From SBAX01 sp043806315 (GTDB lineage: Bacteria; Planctomycetota; Phycisphaerae; UBA1845): a stretch of 16,830 nucleotides of DNA. Below the pieces are notes generated by a model, which did not search any database, was not told the DNA's origin, and worked only from the letters and a program-made list of their open reading frames with translations. Of this stretch, positions 1 through 5,393 are shown piece by piece (the stretch's first letter is position 1; every line of letters starts with the position of its first letter). Position numbers and translations under genes: made by a program. Location: assembly GCA_043806315.1 (NCBI GenBank), contig JAZDHF010000143.1, positions 1 to 16,830 on the forward strand. The letters are read 5' to 3'.

Positions 1-25
1 GCCCGCAACGCCGCCCCCGGCGTCC

Positions 26-364
26 ATGCTCCAGCTCCGCCCCTTCAGCCCCCAAAACCTCTCTGCGAATGTGATCGGCTCCCGAATCATGCATAACTTC
101 TTCTCCCACCGGCCCTTCGCTACGCTGTTGCGGAATCGCTGGCCGATGAAGATTCGGCTTGTAACCGTCGATGAAGATGTTATACTCTTTGAGGGTGCGT
201 TTGAACTTGATTTCACTGACCCGAGGGTCGTGTTTGAACTCGCCCTCGGAATCGGTAACGTTGAATTGCCAAAGGAAGGTGAATACCGTCTTCAGATCCA
301 CGCAGAGACAGAGTTCGTGATGGAGCGACGGGTCGTCGCTCTAACTATTGCTTCTAAAGAATGA
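26..364 (+). CDS. DUF6941-like small protein, N-terminus uncertain or partial
   Basis: The last 70 or so residues look like a real protein. A stretch from MKIRLVTVDED is followed by FEGAFEL and a closing strand pair LPKEGEYRLQIHAE then ERRVVAL. This order resembles the C-terminal half of DUF6941-type beta-sandwich proteins, whose function is unknown. The first 40 residues (rich in Phe, Arg, His, Pro) look poor, and the frame is open back to the first bases of the window, so the true start may lie outside it, at Met41 (position 146), or the 5' half may be eroded. No ribosome binding site was recognised. The gene is followed by transposase debris, which fits a decaying neighbourhood. The family assignment rests on recall of the pattern only. 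Confidence 0.35.
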   Translation: MLQLRPFSPQNLSANVIGSRIMHNFFSHRPFATLLRNRWPMKIRLVTVDEDVILFEGAFELDFTDPRVVFELALGIGNVELPKEGEYRLQIHAETEFVMERRVVALTIASKE

Positions 365-529
365 TCCCGATGATTACGACGAAGAGACTACCCGGCAACC
401 AGCTTGCGGTGAGCATTCGCGGAAGTAGCCTCGTAGCCCGCACAACCGTGGGCACAGGCACATATCCATTTGATATGATCCGACCCCTTTTGAGTCCTAA
501 GCCGCTCCGACGGCCCAATCGGTGCCGCC
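365..529. other. Gene-free stretch, nothing recognised
   Basis: Short open frames occur here but none has a recognisable motif or ribosome binding site. The stretch separates the DUF6941-like gene from a transposase fragment on the other strand. Confidence 0.5.
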
Positions 530-637
530 CTATCCAGCATACATAAGCCGCGTCCCTGGTGCCAGCTTCAGCGCCGCTTCCGTCCGCTCCGCGTCCGTCG
601 TCTCCCGGTGGTTCCGACGAAACGCGAACTCGTGTAG
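530..637 (-). pseudogene. C-terminal fragment of an IS1595/ISXO2-like transposase
   Basis: Read on the minus strand, an open frame ends at a TAG (complement of 530-532) and encodes a tail beginning LHEFAFRRNHRETT and ending near GTRLMYAG. The 'EFxFRxNxR' box followed by a short helix and a 'GxRLxY' end resembles the C-terminus of IS1595/ISXO2-type DDE transposases. Only about 35 residues are present; upstream, toward 640-660, the frame continues with cysteine-rich residues that do not fit the family. No catalytic DDE region is visible, so this is a dead remnant. A 20-bp motif at 663-684 that recurs beside another transposase remnant lies just outside it. The family call is tentative. Confidence 0.38.
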
Positions 638-662
638 TGTTTCAGAACAAGTGAGACAGTTG

Positions 663-684
663 GGTCATCGACCCGACACCCCCT
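663..684 (+). repeat. Copy 1 of a motif shared with 16599-16620 (inverted)
   Basis: The sequence starting GGTCATCGACCCGACA followed by a C-run matches the reverse complement of 16599-16620 at 20 of 22 positions. Both copies sit next to transposase fragments. It contains a small internal palindrome, GGTC/GACC. Confidence 0.55.
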
Positions 685-687
685 GGA

Positions 688-704
688 TGATCGCTCCGCG
701 ATCA
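688..704. repeat. Perfect 7-bp hairpin with TCC loop
   Basis: TGATCGC, loop TCC, GCGATCA. It is an isolated small palindrome four bases after the shared 663-684 motif. Its loop does not match the TRAR loops of the hairpins elsewhere in the window. Confidence 0.45.
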
Positions 705-1071
705 CCCGCCAACCGATCACCCCGCAAGTTCTATGGAGGGAGGAAATACGCTATGGGAAAGGTTGTCTTCAACGAGCTACGTCTCGCCAGCCGCCCCAAA
801 GTCAGGGACGCTTCCGCCACGCCCAAGTCGTCCCCCATCATCGTCGTCGCCAGCCGCCGTTCACCATTCCGCATTCCGCATTCACCATTCACGAAATGCC
901 ATCATGTGACACTTACCGAAAAAATGTACTCGCAAAACGAACCCATTTGAAACCGATGCACCAAAAAGAGAAGTCCGAATGCGCAAACGAAAAACGCTTC
1001 CGGTCGCGGCTCGGATTGGTCGTGTCGCTGCCGCTCCACGCTCTGATCGGCACGGCGCCGTGTCCGATCGG
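705..1071. other. Gene-free stretch with short direct repeats
   Basis: No convincing gene was found on either strand. The part around 860-893 is built from repeated CATTC words (for example ATTCCGC twice in tandem, then ATTCACC). From about 895 to 980 the sequence becomes clearly richer in A and T than the rest of the window. Confidence 0.4.
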
Positions 1072-1278
1072 TTACATCGTGGCCCCGGCGGCGATGAGGT
1101 CGCCGTGACCCTGGCGGCGGGTCACGGGCGGGCAGGACGCGGCGGGGTCGTACCAGACGTCGAGGACTCGCGTGAACTCGTCAGACGTTCTGACGGCGAT
1201 GAAGGCGTCGCGGACTTGGCGGGCGAGGGGATGGTGCTCCGCGTACTTGATCCCGAACTTGCGCATGATCTTGCCGGC
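1072..1278 (-). pseudogene. Coding-like 3' remnant of an unidentified gene, cut by the IS1634-like element
   Basis: From the left end of the inserted element to a TAA at 1072-1074, the minus strand encodes 68 residues starting AGKIMRKFGIKYAEHHPLA and including DEFTRVLDVWYDP. Third positions are strongly G/C and the peptide is of ordinary composition, so this looks like the end of a real protein. I do not recognise the family. The open frame continues 63 bases into the element (to an ATG at 1341), which is element sequence and not native. The frame is in register with nadE across the element: removing 1279-1934 would join nadE's last His codon to this Ala codon. Known NAD+ synthetases normally end where nadE ends here, so a separate, truncated gene is more likely than a native nadE extension. 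Confidence 0.45.
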
Positions 1279-1296
1279 TAGCCCAACTTCCGCACC
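1279..1296 (+). repeat. Left terminal inverted repeat of the IS1634-like element
   Basis: TAGCCCAACTTCCGCACC is an exact reverse complement of 1917-1934. Confidence 0.8.
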
Positions 1297-1419
1297 CGTG
1301 ATGCGAAATTCGGTCTTTTTTGACCCTTGGCAGGCCGGCAAACGCCCTTTTCGCAGGTGAAAACGCGGATTCGCATGGCAGATGCGCCAATATAGTGACT
1401 AATTCATTGCAGAATTGTG

Positions 1420-1449
1420 TTGACAGCGAAGGCGTACCATGATCATATA
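1420..1449 (+). promoter_or_regulatory. Possible promoter inside the IS1634-like element
   Basis: TTGACA at 1420-1425 is followed after 18 bases by CATATA at 1444-1449. The start codon GTG 1456 lies only 6 bases beyond, so a transcript from here would be almost leaderless for the transposase stub. Confidence 0.35.
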
Positions 1450-1455
1450 GTGACT

Positions 1456-1886
1456 GTGTACATCCGAACGACCAAGAGGCAGTGCAAGGGCAAGACCTAC
1501 ACCAATTATCTCCTGGTCGAGTCGCGGCACACGCCCAAGGGACCGCGGCAGAAGGTCATCTGTTCACTCGGTGACCTTACGCCCAGACGCACATCTTTCT
1601 GAGTGTGCTGGCTTATCACCTTCTGGTGGCCATCGAGAAGACCCTGCTGGATCAGGAGGTGCATACCTCATGGGCCACAGTCCGGGAGACGCTGAGGACG
1701 CATCAGGTGTGCACGGTGGTGCTGCCCGCCGACGGCGGATCGGTCCTGCGCATCCGGCGGGCCTCGACCCCCGAGCCCCAACACGTGGAGTTGTACGCGC
1801 TCCTGCGCGTCCCGACGAAGATCATGGCCCCAAGGAAGACCTGGTCCGAGGGCGAGACGCCGCATAGTGACGCAAAAAACGCGTAG
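1456..1886 (+). pseudogene. IS1634-family transposase with central deletion and frameshift
   Basis: A GTG at 1456 starts VYIRTTKRQCKGKTYTNY and runs to GDLTPR, the typical opening of IS1634-family DDE transposases. At about 1575-1590 the match switches to another frame, HIFLSVLAYHLLVAIEKT, and continues through HTSWATVRETL and STPEPQHVELY to a TAG at 1884-1886, the typical C-terminus. A full-length protein of this family is several hundred residues; here only about 45 N-terminal and 95 C-terminal residues remain, so the whole catalytic domain is gone. The N-terminal frame stops at 1600-1602. The identification rests on recognisable family sequence at both ends plus terminal inverted repeats. 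Confidence 0.75.
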
Positions 1887-1916
1887 ACCCTTGTATTACA
1901 GCATCTCCCGCACAAA

Positions 1917-1934
1917 GGTGCGGAAGTTGGGCTA
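1917..1934 (-). repeat. Right terminal inverted repeat of the IS1634-like element
   Basis: GGTGCGGAAGTTGGGCTA is the exact reverse complement of 1279-1296. Its last three bases, read on the minus strand, are the TAG stop codon of nadE. Confidence 0.8.
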
Positions 1935-3584
1935 ATGGAATCGCGCCGCGATGGGCATTCGCCGACCCGTGCCGAACGCTCGACTGGTGACTTTCAATCC
2001 GATCGGCGCTTGTTTGCGTTTGTGCTCCGCCGACTCGACCATCCGTGCGACGCGTTCCACCGTCGGCCGATCGAAACCCAGGGCGACGATGTCCTCGACC
2101 GCCCGGTCCCGCTCTACATACTGCTCCAAGATCGCGTCAAGGACGTCGTACGGCGGCAGGGTGTCCTGATCGGTCTGATTCTCCCGCAGCTCGGCCGACG
2201 GAGGTTTTTCGATGGTCCGCGCCGGAATCAACGCTCGTCCGGCGGAACGGTTGACCATGCGGGAAAGCTCATAGACCACGGTCTTGGGAACGTCGCTGAG
2301 GACGGCCAGTCCGCCGCACATGTCGCCGTAGAGCGTGCAATACCCCACGGCCAGTTCGCTCTTGTTGCCGGTTGTCAGAAGAAGCCAACCGAACTTGTTG
2401 GACGGCGCCATCAGCAGAATGCCGCGGATTCGGGCCTGTATGTTCTCCTCCGCGACGCCCGGCGGGCGATCGGCGAAAAACGGCCTGACCGATTCCTCGA
2501 ACGAGCGGTGCATGTTCTCGATCGGGACGGTCCGCAACTCGATCCCCAGATTCGCCGCCAGTTCCCGCGCGTCCGCGAGACTGTGCTCACTGCTGAAACG
2601 CGACGGCATGGCCACTCCGTGCACGTGCTCGGCGCCCACCGCCTCCACCGCCAGCACCGCGGTCAACGCCGAGTCGATCCCCCCGGATAGCCCCACCACC
2701 ACGTTGTTAAAACCGCATTTGACCAGATAGTCGCGGATGCCTAACACCAAGGCCGAGCGGATGCCTTCAATCCGCGCGGGACACGGTTCGACCCTCTGCG
2801 GCGACGAGGAGTCCAAGTCGACGATCAGCAAGTCCTCGGCGAAGGGTTTTGCCCGTGCGATGATCCGACCGTCGGCGTCGAAAACCCCGCTGCCGCCGTC
2901 GAAGATCAGATCATCATTGCCGCCCACTTGGTTCACATAGATCAGCGGCACGTGGTGTTCGCGGACCTGACCCGCGAAAAGCGTTTCCCGGTCGTTCTGA
3001 ATGCCCGCTCGATAGGGCGAGGCCGACAGATTGATGAGCAGCGTTGCCCCCGCGGCGACCGTCTTGGCCACGGGGTCCACCCCGTACACGCGCCGACCCT
3101 CGAACTGACGGTTGTTCCAAAGGTCTTCGCAGATCGTGAGGCCGACGCACCGCGTGTGGCCGCGATCGCGCAGGGTCAGCGCCCGAACCTGCGTACCGCA
3201 GTTGAAGTAGCGCGACTCATCGAAGACATCGTAGGTCGGCAGCAGCATTTTCGCGTACCACGTTTCGAGGCGACCGTCGCGGCAGACCGCGGCGGCGTTG
3301 AAAATGCCCTTGCCGGCGGCGGTGGGATCGGGCTGCACGTACCCGACCACGCCGGTGATGTCGGCGCAGCGGACCGCGATCCGCTCCAGCGCGGCCACGT
3401 TCTTGCGCACCAAATCCGTCCGCAGCACCAAGTCCTTGGGCGGGTAACCGAACACGGCCAGCTCCGGCGTGATGACCATATCGACGCCGGCGGACCGCGC
3501 CGTCTCGATGGCGTCGATGATCCGCGAGCTATTGCCCTCGATGTCGCCGACCGTAGGATTGATCTGCGCCAGTGCGACTTTCAT
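1932..3584 (-). CDS. nadE: Glutamine-dependent NAD+ synthetase
   Basis: The protein makes NAD+ from deamido-NAD+ with ATP and glutamine-derived ammonia, the last step of NAD synthesis, in the cytosol. Its 550 residues have the two expected parts. The N-terminal nitrilase-type glutaminase shows the Glu-Lys-Cys triad: Glu41 in TPELAVFGYPP, Lys112 in YAKMLLPTYDVFDE, Cys152 in LTICEDLWN. The C-terminal synthetase carries the ATP-pyrophosphatase P-loop SGGIDS at 300-305 and ends KRKQAPIGLKVTSRAFG. Length is normal for the family. The ATG start gives the standard MKVALAQINPTVGD opening. The stop codon TAG is the terminal triplet of the adjoining insertion element, so the native last residue after RFH is unknown; the catalytic parts are complete. 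No operon partner lies downstream, and the IS3 remnant lies upstream. Confidence 0.95.
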   Translation of the reverse strand: MKVALAQINPTVGDIEGNSSRIIDAIETARSAGVDMVITPELAVFGYPPKDLVLRTDLVRKNVAALERIAVRCADITGVVGYVQPDPTAAGKGIFNAAAVCRDGRLETWYAKMLLPTYDVFDESRYFNCGTQVRALTLRDRGHTRCVGLTICEDLWNNRQFEGRRVYGVDPVAKTVAAGATLLINLSASPYRAGIQNDRETLFAGQVREHHVPLIYVNQVGGNDDLIFDGGSGVFDADGRIIARAKPFAEDLLIVDLDSSSPQRVEPCPARIEGIRSALVLGIRDYLVKCGFNNVVVGLSGGIDSALTAVLAVEAVGAEHVHGVAMPSRFSSEHSLADARELAANLGIELRTVPIENMHRSFEESVRPFFADRPPGVAEENIQARIRGILLMAPSNKFGWLLLTTGNKSELAVGYCTLYGDMCGGLAVLSDVPKTVVYELSRMVNRSAGRALIPARTIEKPPSAELRENQTDQDTLPPYDVLDAILEQYVERDRAVEDIVALGFDRPTVERVARMVESAEHKRKQAPIGLKVTSRAFGTGRRMPIAARFH

Positions 3585-3681
3585 GGCTTCGCCGTCGTCT
3601 GCTTACGTCACGGTCACGTCCGCTCTCTGACGACAGTCTACCCGCCGCTCGGCGCTTTGAGAAAACGCGTCCGTTCGTGAC

Positions 3682-3900
3682 TGGCCTGCTCCCGAAAATT
3701 TGATCCAGCAGTTATGAGAGTCTAACCGCTCCTGGACGGGGCAGGGAGGATTCTCGATGAAGCACAAGAGGCATAGCCCGGAGCAGGTCATCCGCAAGCT
3801 CCGGGAGGCGGATCGGATGTTGTCCGAAGGCAGGACGATCGCCGAGGTGTGCCAGCAGTTGGAGATCGTGGAGGCGACCTTCCACCGCAGGCGGGATTGA
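3682..3900 (+). mobile_element. Left-end stub of an IS3-family element
   Basis: The stub contains the first part of an orfA with its upstream region. The sequence starting TGGCCTGCTCCCGAAAATTT at 3682 looks like the terminal part of an IS3-type element. The exact left end is uncertain, and no matching right end is present in the window. Confidence 0.5.
3757..3900 (+). pseudogene. Truncated IS3-type orfA (transposase N-terminal helix-turn-helix)
   Basis: An ATG at 3757, preceded by GGGAGGA about 7 bases upstream, begins MKHKRHSPEQVIRKLREADR and continues with EGRTIAEVCQQLEI and EATFHRRRD before a TGA. This is the beginning of the helix-turn-helix OrfA protein of IS3-type elements, where the usual text at the end would be 'SEATYYRWRxxYGG'. 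The stub stops at 47 residues, about half of a normal OrfA, and no orfB follows. It is therefore inactive. The break point lies near the TGA, after which the sequence belongs to the upstream region of the ABC ATPase gene. Confidence 0.8.
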
Positions 3901-3924
3901 CCGTGCGGCCCGTCGCGATACAAC
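3897..3924 (+). promoter_or_regulatory. Possible promoter at the IS3 stub border
   Basis: TTGACC at 3897-3902 is followed after 16 bases by TACAAC at 3919-3924. It overlaps the stop of the orfA stub and points toward the ABC ATPase gene 84 bases on. Matches are partial, so this is a weak call. Confidence 0.25.
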
Positions 3925-4007
3925 CGTGCTGGGGTCCGATTCGGCGGCGATCGCGACCTTGACCGGGGACAACGCACGCGGACGCTCACCATCCCACAGG
4001 AACTTCC

Positions 4008-5165
4008 ATGGCCGGTGTGACGCTCGAACAGGTGACGCGGACGTTCCGCACCAGGAAGGGCGAGGTCCGCGCCGTCGATGATCTGTCCCTTTCGGTCGGG
4101 GACGGGGAGTTCATCGTCCTGGTCGGCCCGTCCGGTTGCGGCAAGACCACCACGCTGCGGCTGATCGCAGGGCTGGAGGAACTCACGGCCGGGACCATCC
4201 GCATCGGCGACCGCGTGGTCAACCGCGTCGCGCCGAAAGACCGCGACGTGGCCATGGTCTTCCAGAATTACGCCCTCTATCCGCACATGACCGTCTACAA
4301 GAACATGGCCTTCGGTTTGAAGATGCGCCGCGTGCCCAAGGTGGAGATCAAGCGGAAGGTCGGCGAAGTCGCCGAGAAACTGGGACTGACGCACCTTCTG
4401 GATCGCAAGCCCGCTTCCCTTTCCGGCGGGGAATGTCAGAGGGTGGCCGTGGGGCGGGCGATCGTCCGCAAACCGCAGGTCTTCCTCTTCGATGAGCCGC
4501 TTTCCAATCTCGACGCCGGACTGCGGACCCAGACGCGGACGGAACTCAAGGACCTGCATCGTGAACTGCGGACGACCGTCGTGTATGTGACGCACGATCA
4601 GGAGGAGGCCATGACCCTGGGAGACCGCCTGGTGGTCCTCAAGGAAGGCGTCGTGCAGCAGTGCGGGACCCCGTTGGAGGTTTACAATCGACCGGCCAAT
4701 CGGTTCGTCGCCGGGTTCGTCGGCACGCCGCCGATGAACTTCTTCGACGGTCGACTGGAATGCAGCGATGGTGCGGTAGGCTTTGCCGGGCGAATCGGGC
4801 GCCTTCTCCTGCCGAAGTCAATGTCGATGAGTCTGCAACACCACAGCGGAGAAGCAGTCGTTTTGGGCATTCGACCGCAACGCGCCATGGTAAACGGCGG
4901 AGGGCCGCGTGTTGAAGCGGAGGAGCGACCCAGGTCCTCAGACCTGGAGGACCGAGCCGTGATCGACGGGGCGACGGTCCGACACATCGAACCTCTGGGC
5001 GACAGCATCAATATCCATTTACGAACTGCCGGGGGCGCATCCATCGTCGCCCGCGTTTCGTCGACGACGGCGGTTTCACCGGGCCAAACTGTATCGGTCG
5101 GCTTGGACTTGTCGTATGCGCATGTCTTTTCCGCGTCCGACGGACGGCGACTCGGCGCGCCGTAG
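4008..5165 (+). CDS. MalK/UgpC-type ABC transporter ATP-binding protein
   Basis: This cytosolic ATPase would energise import, probably of a sugar, polyol or glycerol-3-phosphate type solute. Visible motifs, in order: Walker A GPSGCGKT (40-47), Q-loop Gln86 in VFQNYALYPHMTV, signature LSGGECQ (138-144), Walker B VFLFDEP (158-164), D-loop SNLD and H-loop His196 in YVTHDQEEAMTLGDR. A C-terminal TOBE-like region follows, including LGIRPQRA and the second strand set around VRHIEPLGDSINIHL. At 385 residues it matches the MalK class. The signature usually reads LSGGQRQ; here Gln and Arg are replaced by Glu and Cys. A hairpin-coded insert (residues about 308-314) lies between the two TOBE strands. 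AGGAA about 7 bases upstream supports the ATG. No permease or binding protein is nearby, so it may serve remote transporters. Confidence 0.88.
   Translation: MAGVTLEQVTRTFRTRKGEVRAVDDLSLSVGDGEFIVLVGPSGCGKTTTLRLIAGLEELTAGTIRIGDRVVNRVAPKDRDVAMVFQNYALYPHMTVYKNMAFGLKMRRVPKVEIKRKVGEVAEKLGLTHLLDRKPASLSGGECQRVAVGRAIVRKPQVFLFDEPLSNLDAGLRTQTRTELKDLHRELRTTVVYVTHDQEEAMTLGDRLVVLKEGVVQQCGTPLEVYNRPANRFVAGFVGTPPMNFFDGRLECSDGAVGFAGRIGRLLLPKSMSMSLQHHSGEAVVLGIRPQRAMVNGGGPRVEAEERPRSSDLEDRAVIDGATVRHIEPLGDSINIHLRTAGGASIVARVSSTTAVSPGQTVSVGLDLSYAHVFSASDGRRLGAP
4930..4947. repeat. Small hairpin (7-4-7) in frame inside the ABC ATPase gene
   Basis: CCAGGTC, loop CTCA, GACCTGG. Stem 7 bp, loop 4, total 18 nt; on the other strand the loop reads TGAG. 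It has the same size and loop pattern as the hairpins at 13497-13706, but an unrelated stem. Confidence 0.6.
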
Positions 5166-5213
5166 ACCGGCGCGGACGTGCGAATGACCAGACGCCGCCC
5201 CATCCGCACCTGT

Positions 5214-5235
5214 CCGCGCGGCGCGAAGCGCGCGG
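5214..5235. repeat. GC-rich palindrome, possible terminator between converging genes
   Basis: CCGCGCG at 5214-5220 pairs with CGCGCGG at 5229-5235; alternatively an inner GCGC-GAA-GCGC hairpin forms. It lies between the stop of the plus-strand ABC gene and the stop of the minus-strand small ORF, where a two-way terminator would be expected. No T-run follows on either strand, so it may be a small repeat and not a terminator. Confidence 0.35.
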
Positions 5236-5260
5236 CTCGGTGCAGGAATCCGTTGGGGGT

Positions 5261-5347
5261 CTAGAAGAAGTTCGCGAGAAACACCAGTAGAAAAGCGATA
5301 ATCACGGTGTTGACAAAGGCCGTATTGACGAACATATCCAGCAACAT
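5261..5347 (-). CDS. Putative 28-residue single-pass membrane peptide
   Basis: On the minus strand a clear ribosome binding site, GAGGAG, lies 8 bases before ATG (complement of 5345-5347). The frame encodes 28 residues beginning MLLDMFVNTAFVNT and continuing as an almost unbroken hydrophobic helix (VIIAFLLVFLANFF) to TAG at 5261-5263. It has no charged residue except one Asp near the start. The FVNT word is doubled. The gene starts 46 bases after the putA stop on the same strand, so it is probably co-transcribed with putA. Small membrane peptides of this size often regulate or stabilise a transporter or enzyme complex, but nothing here identifies a partner. Codon usage is mixed. I know no family for it. 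Confidence 0.55.
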   Translation of the reverse strand: MLLDMFVNTAFVNTVIIAFLLVFLANFF

Positions 5348-5393
5348 CCCTGTTTCTCCTCGTATTTCACGACCGCTACCGCGGCCCGTCGGG

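Larger units (their letters stand above)
1279..1934 (+). mobile_element. Internally deleted IS1634-like insertion sequence (656 bp)
   Basis: The ends are perfect 18-bp inverted repeats, TAGCCCAACTTCCGCACC at 1279-1296 and its complement at 1917-1934. Inside, the N-terminus and C-terminus of one transposase are joined with the catalytic middle missing. It therefore cannot transpose by itself but keeps both ends, like a MITE precursor. An 8-mer ATAGTGAC occurs three times in the same direction (1392, 1447, 1864), possibly subterminal binding sites. No target-site duplication is visible: the 6-mers outside the repeats are GCCGGC and ATGGAA. Confidence 0.75.

Noticed and set aside
361..546. A 61-residue frame overlapping the DUF6941-like stop
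   Set aside because: No recognisable fold, atypical composition, and it runs into the opposite-strand transposase fragment.
522..950. A 142-residue plus-strand frame across the transposase fragment
   Set aside because: Ser/Arg/Pro-rich shadow of the minus-strand transposase tail and of repeats; no motif or ribosome binding site.
1273..1940. Target-site duplication of the IS1634-like element
   Set aside because: Flanking 5- and 6-mers differ (GCCGGC versus ATGGAA), so none can be claimed.
3585..3681. A NAD-type riboswitch or clear promoter upstream of nadE
   Set aside because: No conserved structured leader was recognised and the only -10-like word (TAGACT on the minus strand) has no partner -35.
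3603..4595. A 330-residue open frame on the minus strand opposite the ABC ATPase
   Set aside because: It is the antisense of a clear ABC ATPase and the IS3 stub. High GC creates long frames; its composition is His/Arg/Pro-rich with no domain.
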